64,000 nt of DNA from Monosiga brevicollis MX1. Taxonomy: Eukaryota > Opisthokonta > Choanoflagellata > Craspedida > Salpingoecidae. Numbering within the stretch: position 1 is the first letter of the stretch; every line of letters starts with the position of its first letter. Positions 40,767-55,700 of the stretch are shown piece by piece. The notes beneath the pieces were generated by a model. It was not told the DNA's origin. It saw only the letters and a list, made by a program, of their open reading frames with translations, and did not search any database. The DNA lies in assembly GCF_000002865.3 (NCBI RefSeq), contig NW_001865062.1:80795-144794 (forward strand), given 5' to 3'. The position numbers were made by a program, and so were the translations under genes.

Positions 40767-43700
40767 ATGGCTCGCATGGCCCCCAGGCCCGCCTTGGGGG
40801 GTCATTCTCTCGCGTTTGCCGTCCTGTGTGCTTTCTTCTTTCTTCTGACCTCAAGTGAGAAATCTATCCTGGCCATGCCTTTGCAACACGAGCGCCCCCC
40901 AAAACCTTGCCCTCCCATCCCTCTCCCCCTCCCCGTCCTGGCAGCGTTCATTTGCCTCTCACACTTTTGAACGTGCTGACTTCAAATCACAGATCTTGGC
41001 AGTGCCAACATTTTGATCCGCAAAGCCCAGGGCCCGTTCGCGATTCCAGAGGCCGAGAGTGCCATCTATGTGGCCCAGCTCCTCGTTGAACCAACGGATA
41101 ATGTATCGGTTGCCATCGAGACGCTGAATCGGACCGTCTTTATCCCCAACAGCGAGCTAACTATGATTGCTGGAGACGAGTGGGATCAAGCCTCTGCCTT
41201 TGAAATCTACGCGGTCGATGACCGCCTCATCCGCCCCTCACCCTACACCGCAGAGGTCGAAATCACCACAAGCTCTGGTGACTCAAACTTTCAACTTCCA
41301 GTTCTCAAAATTGTCATCTTGTTGTCCGAACGTGATCAAGGTCTGGCGCGTTTTCTTCGCCTCTCTTTCGCTCCATCTACTTCAAACCGTTGGCTACACG
41401 ACGACTGCGTACGAGACTAACCATTGACATCCCGGCAGGTGGCCTCGTTGTTGAGCTCAGCGACTGGTATCCGTTTCCGGATGCCATCCCCGAAGGTCGC
41501 TACGCAGACTACGATCTCTCCTTGCCCACGCAACCCTACGCCGATGTTCACGTGGTGGCAGCAGAGGCCAATGATGGCGATTGGCTTCAACTCGAGCCCT
41601 CTTCTTTCTCGTTCACGCCACTCAATTGGAACATCAGTCAACGCATGAGGGTCCACGCTATCGACAATTCCCGGGCAGAGACAAGTGATGTTGTGAAAAC
41701 GGCCATTGCCTTTAACCTTTCCAGTACTGATGAGTCGTACAACAATGGTTCCTCCGTAGCCCCTCTGGAGGTTTGGGTCGAGGACAACGACGAGCGTAAG
41801 TCCCATGTCGCGTCACCGCCCTCGGGTTGTTACAACAAAATGTGCGACCCATCCTCTCATCATCTCTCACTTGCCATCTCTGTTCGTTTGCTCTCCAACC
41901 CTCATGTGCTTTGCGCCCGCACAGCCGTGGCATTGGTTGCAGCAGGCTTGTCCTGGCAGGCGTCCCGCTCTGATTTTCGTGTCAACGTGCAGTTTGCTCT
42001 TCAAATCACCACGGATGCCAATGTCACAAGCCAGTTTGATGTCCCCATGACGTTTCGACCCACCACTTCGAGTGCCGAACAATTTGTGAGCCTGGCATTT
42101 ACTGCTCTACACCAGGCAAACGGCTGGACAACCGCCACGGCCACGTTCAATCACAGCTACGATTTGACAAATCTCCGTGCTGCAACATGGATTGCCCAGT
42201 TTCAGACCTGCTGTCGCTCCGAGGCCCTTGCATCCAACGCTGGCACAACAGTCCTGCTTACGACGCGCATTAGCATTCCCACAACGAACGTGTACCGGAG
42301 TCCAGCGATTCCTGTGCTTCCCGTCTTGCACATGCCCGCCTCACACCCGTCGACAATTCAGCTGAGCGCCCCAGCCAGCTCCGTGACAGTCTTTTCCCTG
42401 GTTGGTACTGAGGGCTACCAAGATGCGCGCAGCGGCCCCACGCATGCCGTGTCGCTAGATGTCACCGCTGGACAGCTGCTCATCGATCCAAGGGCCTGGG
42501 ACATGGACGGGCAATTGCACGAAGTGCTCGTTCAGCTCGAGGATGTGGCCACTGGTGCCACTTCCGTTGTCGGCATCCCCTTTATCCTTGATGCTGCTAC
42601 ATCAGCTGCGCATCCGCTGACCCTCGGTTACGAGGTGCTTCCTTGGTATTTTGCACCTGCCAACTCCTCGGTGGATATTGAGCTCCCCGGGCGAAACTGC
42701 TCTCTCGCATCGCTCAACACAGATGCGGCACAAGTACTTGTCAATCCTCAGGATGCACAGGGCTATATCACCGCCACGTTGACCCCCGCATTCACCGGTT
42801 ACGAGACTATTTGCTTTGACTGCGATGCATCTCAGGCGGTAGTTTGTGCCGCCTTCCTGGCCGAAGCGCCCACCTCCCTTCACGATGTTCAGACCGCTGG
42901 GCTGACAGTCAGCACTACATTCGTTTCCGGAACAGCCTTTGAACCCCTGAGTCTCCTGGAACTCACTGATAACGGGCACTATCTGCAATATGTCACTCTG
43001 TCGCTTGCCAATGACGGAGCTTACAACGCCTCTCTGGCCAGTAGCGTCACGGAATCAACCATCGAAGTAGCGACCCTGAGTGACGCGGCTCTTGTCATGC
43101 GGGGACCAGCTCTTGCCTCATCTTTTCAGCGCCTGCTACGCCGGCTCCGCTTCACTGTGACGGCACCCGATGGCCAGGATGCCATCCAGCTCTCTGGTTT
43201 TCTTGGGGTGCGCACGACGTCCTCTTATGATGTTCACCACGTCCACATCAACCTGACCCGTACCTTTCCCGCTCCAGCGCTCGATCTCGATCTCATGGAC
43301 CGCACCGCAACAGACGGCAACAGCCGCGTTCTCTACTTGGACCAAGATCATGAAACCTCCGTGAATCTGTTTCTGAGTGAAAATGTGCTTCTCACCGGCC
43401 ACGGCGATCGCATTTCCGCCACCGATGTTCGTATCACCAATGCCATTGACACCCCCAACGAGGTCCTTGCTGTGACGTATCATGAAGCCGAGCCTCTATT
43501 GCCGCCCATTGTCATTGAAAGTGGCCGCGTCGACATGGCCATCGAAGATGCCACTGTCACAGAGCACACTCTTTTGGTAGCCGACAGCTTCTTGCCCAGT
43601 CGCGTTGAAGTAATTTTGGACCTGCGCCACTCTTACATTGGCGATTTGCGCATCGAACTGCAACACGACGGCATTACAATTGCTCTTGCCGAGCACCCGG

Positions 43701-46700
43701 GAGGCGTCGATTGCTCTGCTGATGACCTGATTGGTGTCAAGTTTTCCTCACATGCCAACTTTTCCCTCAGCCCCGGCAGTGATGAGAGCGAGCCAGGAAT
43801 TTGCCAAACCCATTTTGGTAGCTTGGTCAGTCCAGCAGGCAACCTTGACCGCTTTCTCTCAACAAATACGGCAGGAAATTGGACCCTGCGCGTTTACGAT
43901 ACGGCCGAAGAAGACACAGGCGCACTGTACAACTGGGATCTGGTGTTTCATCGCTATGTCGTCAACTCAAGCACATTTCGTCACAACTCACAGCTCTTTC
44001 AGTGGAACTTTGGTCCAGCTCTTACTCTGAGTGGCACATCACCCTTGCAGTTGAGCTTGGACGCCCTCGGAGCGCTTGGCGATGTGCAAATCTGGCTTTC
44101 AACCTCAGTGCCTCAAAATACTGTGAACATCACCTTGAAAAAGTCTGACGTGACTGTTCATTTGAACTCCGCTTCGGGCAACTGCTCTGGCCGCCAATGC
44201 GTCTACATCTCTGGTCTGACCCCGGCGACCGTGCGCCAGCCCGCTGTCGTGCGCAATTCAACGCAACTGCAGAACATTCTGCGTCATCCCATCGAAGGAT
44301 CCTGGCTTTTTGAGATTTCAATGGCGGCTGAGGCCGGGGACCGCCCGGAGCTGTTGGCCATCGAGCTCGTAGCCGCCGTTGTACCGAATGTTAACGTATC
44401 CTTTGATGCCACCAGTGCACACCTTGAATTGCACGGCATTGATGCCGCTGCAGCCTACGAAGAGCTCTTGCAAAGCGTGACTTATTCCAACAGTCACACC
44501 AACATCACTGGCGACGTTCTGCGTACCCTCAACGTATCTGTATCCACAATGCACGGAGCCCGCGTGTCCAAGACGGCGAGTATCAGCGTGCATCACCTCA
44601 ATCCTGTGAATTTGACGAGCATTCTTGAAGATGAGGTTGATTCGGCGGGTGACTCGGTACAGAGTATTGTCACACACGCAAATTCTCCAGAGATCGACTT
44701 TTTGACCACTCGTGATCTGCTGGGAATTGCCGTGGTGCATCTAGACACGACTCATGGTCACTGGGAATATCGCTTGAGCACATCGGGCTCTTGGATCAGC
44801 TTTCCAGTGTGTAGCACAACAAATGCAACTTTACTCGACCGCCTTGCAGCCGTGCGCTTCGTACCAGTCAAAGACTTTCATGAAACCGCAGCGCTAGGTT
44901 ATGTACTGTGGGATGTTACTCAGGACGAAGCTTTGGCCGCCCTTCCCAGTGGCACACATGACATTGATATTGCTCAAAATACTGTCGTCTTCCCACCCCA
45001 AATCGGCACAGCTACCATCCGGGTCTTGAGCGTTAACGACAGCCCTCGCCTGTTTCCGGGTGTTGCCATGTCGAGTTATGACGAGGATGTTCGGACCGTG
45101 GAGAATCTGGGTGATGCTGTTGACGACATTGTTTCTGGCTACTACCTCGATGTCGACCAAGCCACACCAAGCGGCGAGGACGCTGTGGTCGGTATTGCCA
45201 TTGTGGGCGCTGATAGTACATATGGCACGTGGCAATACTCCTGCAATGGGGTGTCTTACACCAACATTTTTGGCAATCGCTTGGCAGACGGATCGCTTTA
45301 CCCTCGTGATCCCTCACCAACTCAGGCGACTTTGTTGGGTGCTGCTTGCACTGTTCGCTTTTTGCCCGTGACTAACTTCAATACAGACGTCGATGCCAAT
45401 GGGAACCCCTGGACCACGGACGTGCGCCCCTGTCTCGTCATCAAAGGATGGGATAACACTGGCGCCACGCGTGGACAGCAAGGCAAGTATGGTGTCGACA
45501 CGACAGCCACATATGACGGGACGGGCGAATTCAGCCTCAACACCAGTGCCGCATGCATTCAGTTCTTCTCAGTCAACGATAGCCCCAGCATTGTTGGCAC
45601 GGGCCCCAGCACCGAGACAGTGCGCGAGGACAATCGCTATTATCCTCTCGTCTTTCCTGACAACTGGAGCCTCGAGGACCCGGACGATCTCTACGTCTCT
45701 TACATGTATATAAACATGACAGCGCCTGACGGGAGTCAGGAGTCGCTGGCAACCTTGACTTTGTACACCGCCCCGGCAAACCTGGTTGTGAATGGCTACT
45801 ATGGCTCGAACATGCTGCACCTCATTCTCTCTGGCAACAACACACATGCCCTGACTCGGGCACAGGCCACCGCGGCAGCCAAGGCACTGGTGTACACCCA
45901 CGAACTCGAGGAACCGACAAGTGGCTTGCGCACACTTTCCATTCAGATCATGGATAATGATGGTGCGCGGTCCAACATTTACCAACAAAGCTGGTGGCTG
46001 GCAAACGACAACGATGCCCCGGTGCTCAACGTGAGTTTGGTGGCTGGCCATTACGTCGAGGGTGGCGTCCAAACCGCATTAGCCGCAGTGACGCTGCAAG
46101 ATAACGACAACGCCACCCAGGTGCAGGCCGAGGTGGTGCTGACCAATCCCCTCGACGGCCAAGACGACCTGTTGCGGATCAACAGCACTATCGTGGCCAG
46201 CACCTTCCCGGCTTTGACCGTGACATACGATAACAACACCCACACCCTCACCATCACCGGAGAAGATAGCCTTGCCAACTATGTGGCGCTTCTCAGCCAG
46301 GTTGAGTACTACAACAGCCGCTATGACTACGACCGTGGCAACCCCACCGCTGCTACCCGTGTCATCACCGTCAGGACGTTTGACGGCATCGACTGGAGTA
46401 ACACAGCCGAATCCCGTATCACCTTCGAGGCCGTCAATGATGAGCCTTACATCGATCTCGACTCGGCCAGCGCCGCCAGCCAGGACGCCTCGGCTACCTT
46501 TGTCGAAGAATCGGATGGCGTGCTCATTGCTCCCCTTGCGACCATGTTTGACATTGACAATGCGACGTTGGCTGCCGTGCGCCTTACCATCAGCAACCCT
46601 CTGGATGGTGCGGATGAGAGCCTGGGCTACACGCCCTTTGAGGAGAGTGAGGCGGCTGGTAACGGTCAAACACGATTCCGCGTTGTGGACCCTGGTGCCA

Positions 46701-49700
46701 CCTATGATGCTGTTTCCAACAGCCTGACTCTGACGGGTCTTGACACCGTATTGGACTACACACACATTCTCAACCTGGTGTACTACGTCAACCAGGCCGA
46801 CGAGCCCGATGACACAACCCGCCAAGTTGTTGTTGAGGCTTGGGATGGTCTGGCGTGGAGCACACCACGCACAGTCAGTGTGGCCATTGCCATGCTGAAT
46901 GACAGCCCGCGCTTTACTGGCGTGGCACCTGTGGCCCTGGCTATTGATGAGGATGTGGTGAGCTCTGCCAACCCTGGTTTGAGCACGTTTGTCGTGTTGA
47001 GCTCCAATGCCGTGTTGGAGGACGATGACCGAAGCAGTCTGTATGGTTTGGCCGTTGTTGGCGTAGACCAAGCCAACGGCTTATGGCAGTATCGCTTGAC
47101 CTCGGCCGCAGCGTGGACCACCATGTTTTCCGTGTCCGTGAGCCGCACCAGTGCCGTGCTTCTGCCCTCATCCAGTGATGTGAGCATTCGGTTTGTGCCG
47201 GATGCCAACTTTCACGGCGCAGCCACGCTGACCGTGGTTGCATGGGATCAGAGCGATGCCGGTACGCCTGGAGCCATGGTCGACGCGACCTATGCACCCG
47301 ACGGTCGTGGTGCATTTAGCTCGGCCACCACGGATATTGTGGTCAACGTCGCCCCCGTCAATGATGCACCCACTTTCACCAGCGCTGGTGTTCGCTTCCA
47401 GCTGCATGATATACCTGAGGATGATGCTGGTCTGACGGCAAGCACGTGGAATCGCGTGTGGGATGTTCTCAACGGTAGCGGCATTGCCGATGTCGATGAT
47501 GGCAGTAGCTTGCAGGTTCGCGACTATGGCTTGGCGGTGACGGCTGTTGATGCCACCCACGGTTCTTGGAGCGCCTCGGTGGACGGGGGCAGCAGTTGGA
47601 TTGACCTGACTTCGGTGGCGCCGGACCATGCCTTTGTCATGGCCAGTGCGCCGACATCTTCAATGTTGATTCGGTTTGTTCCCGAGGCAGACTACCACGA
47701 GTCGAGTACTTTGACGTATGCCGTGTGGGATGGATCAGATGGTGCCACGCCAGGCACCTATGTAGACGTGGCGGCCGCTGATGCTGTGACGGGTGCTTAC
47801 AGCACGACCCGCGGTTATGCCGACATTCAAGTCCTTTCCGTGAACGACCCTCCAACCATTGTATCTTCCAAAACTGCCACCATGGTCGAAGACTCACCCT
47901 CTCAGCTCGGCACCCGAGTTGACGTCCTGTTCGATCAGGCGTTTGCCGATGTGGACAACACCGACTTTGGTGTTGCTGTTGTTGCTTCGCCCACAACGTA
48001 TGGTGTGTGGTACTACCGATGCAGTGAGATGGCATCTTTTACTGCCATGGTGGGTGATGTCCTGGCAAATGGTCAAGTGTTTCCGACACTGCCATCCCAG
48101 CAATTTGCTACTCTATTGAATGCTGACTGCCGCATTCGCTTTGTACCCACTACAAACTTTAATACACAACAAGATACCACGGGGACAGCATGGCCAGGTG
48201 ATGTACGACCTTTTCTTACTGTTCATGCTTGGGATATGACCACACCGACCACGCTGACGAAGCGCTACGGCCACGATTTGTCAGCGACTTTGTCCTCATC
48301 TAGCAGCCCTTTTAGTTCATCAACAACCCAGCTGCGGATGGCCGTCACGTCTGTCAATGACTTGCCAATCTTCTCAAGCACGATCCTGTCGCACACCTTC
48401 ATGGAAGAGCAAGATCCCCTGGACATAGTGCCGACTTCAGTGACCGTTGCTGACGCAGACAACGCACTGTGCAGTCAAGTGCAGTTGTCCATGGATCGTC
48501 ATGATTTTGCTGATCTACTGCACTGGACTCCTGCAGCCAATGAAAATGTTGCAATCGTCGTCAATACGTCAACGTCGTTGGTGATGACCATTACGTCAAG
48601 CACAAATTCACTCTCCATGTTGCGAGCAAACACTATTCTGCATGAGCTGGTCTTTGTCAACAATCTTAACGAGCCATCTGCTGGAGAGCGTTTAGTCACC
48701 ATCATCATCACCGATGCTGTTGGTGGTAGCACGGTACCTTTAGTCATTGATATTGCAATGGCACTAGTCAATGACCCCCCAATTCTAGACCTTGACAGCA
48801 GCTTTGCTGGAGAGGTCGCATACGCAGATTTAGTGGAAGGAGCCAGTGTCATGGTTGCCCCCGCCGCGACGCTGCAAGATAACGACAACGCCACCCAGGT
48901 GCAGGCCGAGGTGGTGCTGACCAATCCCCTTGACGGCCAAGACGACCTGTTGCGGATCAACAGCACTATCGTGGCCAGCACCTTCCCGGCTTTGACCGTG
49001 ACATACGATAACAACACCCACACCCTCACCATCACCGGAGAAGATAGCCTTGCCAACTATGTGGCGCTTCTCAGCCAGGTTGAGTACTACAACAGCCGCT
49101 ATGACTACGACCGTGGCAACCCCACCGCTGCTACCCGTGTCATCACCGTCAGGACGTTTGACGGCATCGACTGGAGTAACACAGCCGAATCCCGTATCAC
49201 CTTCGAGGCCGTCAATGATGAGCCTTACATCGATCTCGACTCGGCCAGCGCCGCCAGCCAGGACGCCTCGGCTACCTTTGTCGAAGAATCGGATGGCGTG
49301 CTCATTGCTCCCCTTGCGACCATGTTTGACATTGACAATGCGACGTTGGCTGCCGTGCGCCTTACCATCAGCAACCCTCTGGATGGTGCGGATGAGAGCC
49401 TGGGCTACACGCCCTTTGAGGAGAGTGAGGCGGCTGGTAACGGTCAAACACGATTCCGCGTTGTGGACCCTGGTGCCACCTATGATGCTGTTTCCAACAG
49501 CCTGACTCTGACGGGTCTTGACACCGTATTGGACTACACACACATTCTCAACCTGGTGTACTACGTCAACCAGGCCGACGAGCCCGATGACACAACCCGC
49601 CAAGTTGTTGTTGAGGCTTGGGATGGTCTGGCGTGGAGCACACCACGCACAGTCAGTGTGGCCATTGCCATGCTGAATGACAGCCCGCGCTTTACTGGCG

Positions 49701-52700
49701 TGGCACCTGTGGCCCTGGCTATTGATGAGGATGTGGTGAGCTCTGCCAACCCTGGTTTGAGCACGTTTGTCGTGTTGAGCTCCAATGCCGTGTTGGAGGA
49801 CGATGACCGAAGCAGTCTGTATGGTTTGGCCGTTGTTGGCGTAGACCAAGCCAACGGCTTATGGCAGTATCGCTTGACCTCGGCCGCAGCGTGGACCACC
49901 ATGTTTTCCGTGTCCGTGAGCCGCACCAGTGCCGTGCTTCTGCCCTCATCCAGTGATGTGAGCATTCGGTTTGTGCCGGATGCCAACTTTCACGGCGCAG
50001 CCACGCTGACCGTGGTTGCATGGGATCAGAGCGATGCCGGTACGCCTGGAGCCATGGTCGACGCGACCTATGCACCCGACGGTCGTGGTGCATTTAGCTC
50101 GGCCACCACGGATATTGTGGTCAACGTCGCCCCCGTCAATGATGCACCCACTTTCACCAGCGCTGGTGTTCGCTTCCAGCTGCATGATATACCTGAGGAT
50201 GATGCTGGTCTGACGGCAAGCACGTGGAATCGCGTGTGGGATGTTCTCAACGGTAGCGGCATTGCCGATGTCGATGATGGCAGTAGCTTGCAGGTTCGCG
50301 ACTATGGCTTGGCGGTGACGGCTGTTGATGCCACCCACGGTTCTTGGAGCGCCTCGGTGGACGGGGGCAGCAGTTGGATTGACCTGACTTCGGTGGCGCC
50401 GGACCATGCCTTTGTCATGGCCAGTGCGCCGACATCTTCAATGTTGATTCGGTTTGTTCCCGAGGCAGACTACCACGAGTCGAGTACTTTGACGTATGCC
50501 GTGTGGGATGGATCAGATGGTGCCACGCCAGGCACCTATGTAGACGTGGCGGCCGCTGATGCTGTGACGGGTGCTTACAGCACGACCCGCGGTTATGCCG
50601 ACATTCAAGTCCTTTCCGTAAACGATTCCCCTGTTTTGATCAATGGTAGCTATCTGGAGGCCATTCATGAGGACGACTTGGCAAACAACGGCACCTCCCT
50701 TCCTGTTCTTGTTCGCTCGTCGTACTATGATGTTGATCGAGCCACCCCATCCGGTCACAACTCCACCCTCGGCCTTGCTATTACCCAAATTGACCAGCGG
50801 TTTGGCGCTTGGCAATACTCGTGTGACGGCGTTACATTTAAGGACTTTGTTGGCGGTATTCTTATCAACGGCCAGGTCTACCCACCGCGGCCTTTGACCT
50901 CTTCCGCCACCTTGCTGGGTCCTGAGTGCCGCATTCGCTTTGTTCCTGCTGCAAACTTCAACACAGAGTTTGACCTTGCAGGTCGCGTGCGTGCTGCTGA
51001 CGATACCCCATATTTGATCGCAAAAGGATGGGATCATACCGATGGCCGCGTTTCCGGAAGTATTGCCGTTGATACGACCGAGGCCACCACGGCATTCTCC
51101 GCTTTGTCTGCGCGCATTACTCAGAGCGTGGTCTCAGTGAACGATCCACCCGTCATTTTTATTGGTGGCGCTTCCCCACCTTACACAGCCGTCTATGTTG
51201 AGGGTGCCACACCTGTTAGTTTGGCGGTCAATCATTCGGCTCACGTAGTAGATGTCGATAACGCCAATCTTACTCGATTGGCAGTCACCCTTGATGGCAT
51301 CATGGATGGTGCTAACGAGCAGCTGGTGTTCTCAAACTGGAACATCGAAACATCGTCACCTATTGACGTGTTGGGCTTTTCTATCGGTGTTACCTGCCAA
51401 CGCAACAGCTCAACGCTGCGATGTGAAGCGATGGGCCTGGATAACCAGCTTCCCGTTACGGCAGCCAGTGCATTCTTGCAGCATCTTGCCTACGTTAACG
51501 TTCACCCCGAACCCCACAACGGCACGCGCTCGGTGTCAGTATTGGCCGACGATGGTATTGACGTGACACAGCGCAGCATCTCAGTTTCTGTGCAGCTGAT
51601 TGCCGAAAATAAGCCTGTGCTTCAAGCCAGCCAGCCCGTGCTTCAGTTCACGGAACAAGGTGGGCCATTGGGCTTAAGTGTGGCCAATCTTACTCTTCGC
51701 GACGAGGACCACAACAACTATTACTTTGTGCAATCAGCTATGTTGGCACTCACAAGCCCTGATCAGTCCCTTACGACGGATCGCTTGAGCGTGGACTGCA
51801 GCACGAATGGCATCAATGCCCAATTCAACACCTCAACATATGCCCTCAGCTTGAGCGGTGTGGCCACGATTCAAGAGTACCAGACCTGCCTCAACAGTGT
51901 CGTGTTCTCCAACGAAGAAGCAGAGCCTGCTGGCTTTGTGCGCGAGGTACTACTCACGGTGACAGATGATGCATCTTTGACCAGTGTGCCCCTTGTGCTG
52001 ACCATCGAGTTTCAGCTTGTCAACGACAATGCGCCCTTGTTTGACATTGTGGATCGCATTGTATTTTACGAAGATTTCAATACGACGTTGTTCCTGGGCG
52101 ACGCTGTTGCAGTGACCGACGCCGATGAGCCTCTCGTGGTGCCTATGACCGTCAACGCTTCTGAGTACGCCCGCCAGTTCATGTATGACAATCTGACTGT
52201 TTCCGTCACCAATCCTCAGTACGCCGTCGGGACAGAGTACGTATCCTTGTGGTATATGGATCAAGTGCGGTCAGGCTCAGTCGTCGTCATTCCGGGCCCT
52301 GTGAGCCTGGCGACAGTCAACGACATTTTGAGTACCTTGGCCTATCACAACGACGCGGAGGAGACCTTGGGCATTCCGCGCACTGTGCGCTTTGAACTGC
52401 AAGACTCCGTCGGCGTTTACGAGGGCGATCTCCTCGTCACCATCCGTGTTCACAACGATCGTCCCATTGCTTCCAATTTGCAAGGCCCCGTGCCGACGTT
52501 TGTCGAGGACGAATCATCGGTGTTGCTGTTTGGTAGCAGCTTGAGTTTGGATGACAACGATAATGCCACTCTGGCCTCCGTTTCGCTCACCTTGGTTGCC
52601 CCCGTTGACGGAGTCAACGAGACTCTGTTGCTGCTCAACGAGGGCCAGCACGTCAACATTTCTGCCCAGTGTGTGGCCGGTTCTGGCTGTCTGCTGCTGG

Positions 52701-55700
52701 GCCCGGCTTCTCTTCGCAACTTTGAAGCCGCTCTTCGGGACATGGCCTATCAGCATCGTGATGGTGGCGACCCCACGCCTGGCCAGCGACTCATTAACAT
52801 TGTTCTGCATGATGGCCTGCGCACGTCTATTCTCTACAACGCATCTGTTCTAGTACAGGCTGTGAATGATGCCCCAGTGGTTCTTGAGCCGGAAGCCACT
52901 CTGCAAAATGTAACATTCATTGAGGAAGGCCCCGCTGTGGCAGTGTTTCCGTCACCCCTTGAGTTTTATGATGCTGATAACACCGTTGCTTCGCGTATTA
53001 CCTTGGTACTCAATTCGAGTCGGGAGGAACACGTGCTATTGGCAAACCGCTTATCATGGCCGTTGCTGTCTGCCCAAGCTGTGTGTGAAGAAGGCTGTGC
53101 TTATGCTCGCACACAAGCTGATCTTCGCTACGTTGTCAACAACACCGTGGCTTGGAGTCAGGCTGACGCATGGCTGGCAACAGCATATGATACGGCCATC
53201 TTCGCAGAGCTGGCAGCGCTCAGTGCCAACCGCTCCGAGGATTTGCGGCGCTTGCTCATTCTCGCCACCGTCCGTCAGCTTGACGCCCTTGAAGACAAAA
53301 TTACCGACTACCTTCATCAAGTTGACGAGCTGGGTGTTTACAATCCCGACCGCATTACCTTTAGCTTTGAAGACTCTCAAGTCATTGATGTGCCGGCCTT
53401 TCAAAACGACATTGTGGATGTCTACTTTACGTTGACAAACCCAAGCCGACAAGCACGCGACGCTGCATGCCCGTCACATGCCGAGGACACTCCCGATTGT
53501 GCGACTGCAGAGCAGAATCATGCCAATGCACATGCCAACGCCGTGGCCACGCTTCTGGAGCCAGCTGACTTACTTCCCATCATCAATTTGGACGTCTTTG
53601 CCACTTGCATGACTGCGGAGCTAGCCGACCATCTGGTCGTTTATTGGCACACAGAGCCATCTGGATTGCCATTCACAGAACAGCCGCCTCACAATCTCAA
53701 CAACTCTGACATCGTGTCGGAGTACGTTGTGGACGAGCTGTACGCCACGTTGCGCTTGAATGCCAACCGAGCCTTTGCTAATCAAGCTGCTCATGATGTT
53801 GTGGTGAAAGCTCTTGCACAAGTGTTGCCAAGCACCTGGCTGGCCATTTTCAATGCCACTCAAGGCCTTTCGGACCATGTGCAATACATTATGCCAAACG
53901 CTTCCTCGCCGACCGTTGACGATGGTTCGGGCTCCGGAGACCTGGGTGACTTTAGCTCCGGTTGGACCTCAGGGTCCGGCGAAGAGCAACTCTCCGGCTC
54001 TGGTGCTGGCGGGGGCAATAATAACAACGACAAGATGCCGTTTACTCTGGTGTTGACCGATGAGGCTCTTGGTCAGCTGACCGCGGCCGGCACATACCTC
54101 GGCTGGCTAGGCTGGAATGAGACTTCCAGCAGCAGCTCGCTCTACATGGGCTTGATCGACTCCTCACTTCAAAACCACTATGGCTACCACATTGTGGACT
54201 CTACTGCTGCGATTCACTTTGTCAATCTCAGCTCGGATGTCCTGAATGCCACCGAGATGGCCCTGATCAACGAGGGCGAGGCATGCCCCCTCTTGTGTGA
54301 GCGGGGTTTGGCAGCAAGTGAAACGGCCACCCAGCTGCGAGCCAGCTGTGTTGACGCTTGCTTTGACTTGGGTGATGAAATGGAGGTGTGCCAGATCGGC
54401 TGCACGCTAGCACGAGCTTCTCTGAAGCAGATTATTGTGGCCAGCAATGCCACGCTCCTCGAGGCTGCCGTTGCAATCGGAAATGTGCACTTTGTGAGCT
54501 ATCGGGATGAAGAGATTGAGGCCCAAGTACCCATCACATTGCAAATCGTCGATCCGGAGGGCTTGGCAGGACCTCAATACACCGTTTTCGTGGAGCTGGT
54601 GCCCGTCAATGATGCGCCCCGCCTGTTGGCTCTGGTCAATGGCAGCGTTAACTACGTGGAAGATGCCACACCCATTCCGCTGTTTTCTTTGGCTCTCAGT
54701 GACGCTGACGACACGACCGTTTCACTCATTCGGGTGGAGCTCCTCGATGCCACGCCCTATGAGTCCGTCTTTGTCCCTGATTTGCCGACCACTGGTCCGT
54801 CTTCACCCGCTGAGCGCGCCGCAGCGATAGGATCTGATTACGAGCGCGAACTCTTGGCGCAAAACCTGACGGATGCTGCGGCATGGGTGCGGGCTGGCGC
54901 CGTCCTCGAGCTTTACGGCCCGATGTCTTTGACTGATGCTGTACAGCTCATTGAGCGCATCTCGTACTACAACCTTCAGCATGACACTGCCTTTGATGCC
55001 CCACGAGTGCTCAACTTGATGGTTCTGGACCCACACAACGCCAGCAGCAACCTGCTCACAACCAATGTGACAGTGCTGGCGACGGACAATGTTCCATTGG
55101 CCCAAGTGGCTGCCTTGCCCGTGCTTGAAGAGGCTCTCGAGGACACGGCATCTGTTTTGTTTGACCCACGGCCATATTTCCTGGATGCAGAGGCCCGCCC
55201 CAATGCAACGGACGCCTATGATACCCTGACCACGGAGATTGTGGCGACCGGTGCCTGGACCAACGCAAGCTTGGACGGTGCTGTCATTCGTTTCACACCC
55301 TTGACGGAGGACTATGGAGATCGTGTTGTCACATATCGAGTGTGCGCGTCGGGCCAATGCTCGGTTGAGCACAACATGACACTTCGTTTGCAGCCTGTCA
55401 ATGATGCCCCTCGGCCGCGCTACCCAGTCCTCAATGCATCCGTTGTCGAGGATACCGAGACTGTGCTCAGCTTGGACGATTTCTATTATGACGTGGAAGA
55501 CTACAAGCTAGAGCCTTTCCAGCCCCCCAATGCGACAGTCGAGCCACTTACGGTGACCATTCCTGCAGCCCAGCCCAGTACCACGGGCCTGCTGTCACTT
55601 GTGCTCGACCCTGATGCGCGACAAGTCACATTTACACCCGCCGAAAACTATGTCGGACCAGCTTCGATCGCTTTCAGCGTATGTGATTCAGCAGGCGCCT

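Noticed and set aside
46079-49849. Long minus-strand open frames (330 and 339 codons) inside the giant gene, present twice
   Set aside because: They are antisense to the strongly supported cadherin-like repeats and occur twice only because the underlying 1,752-bp segment is duplicated. They have no start context, introns or family motifs.
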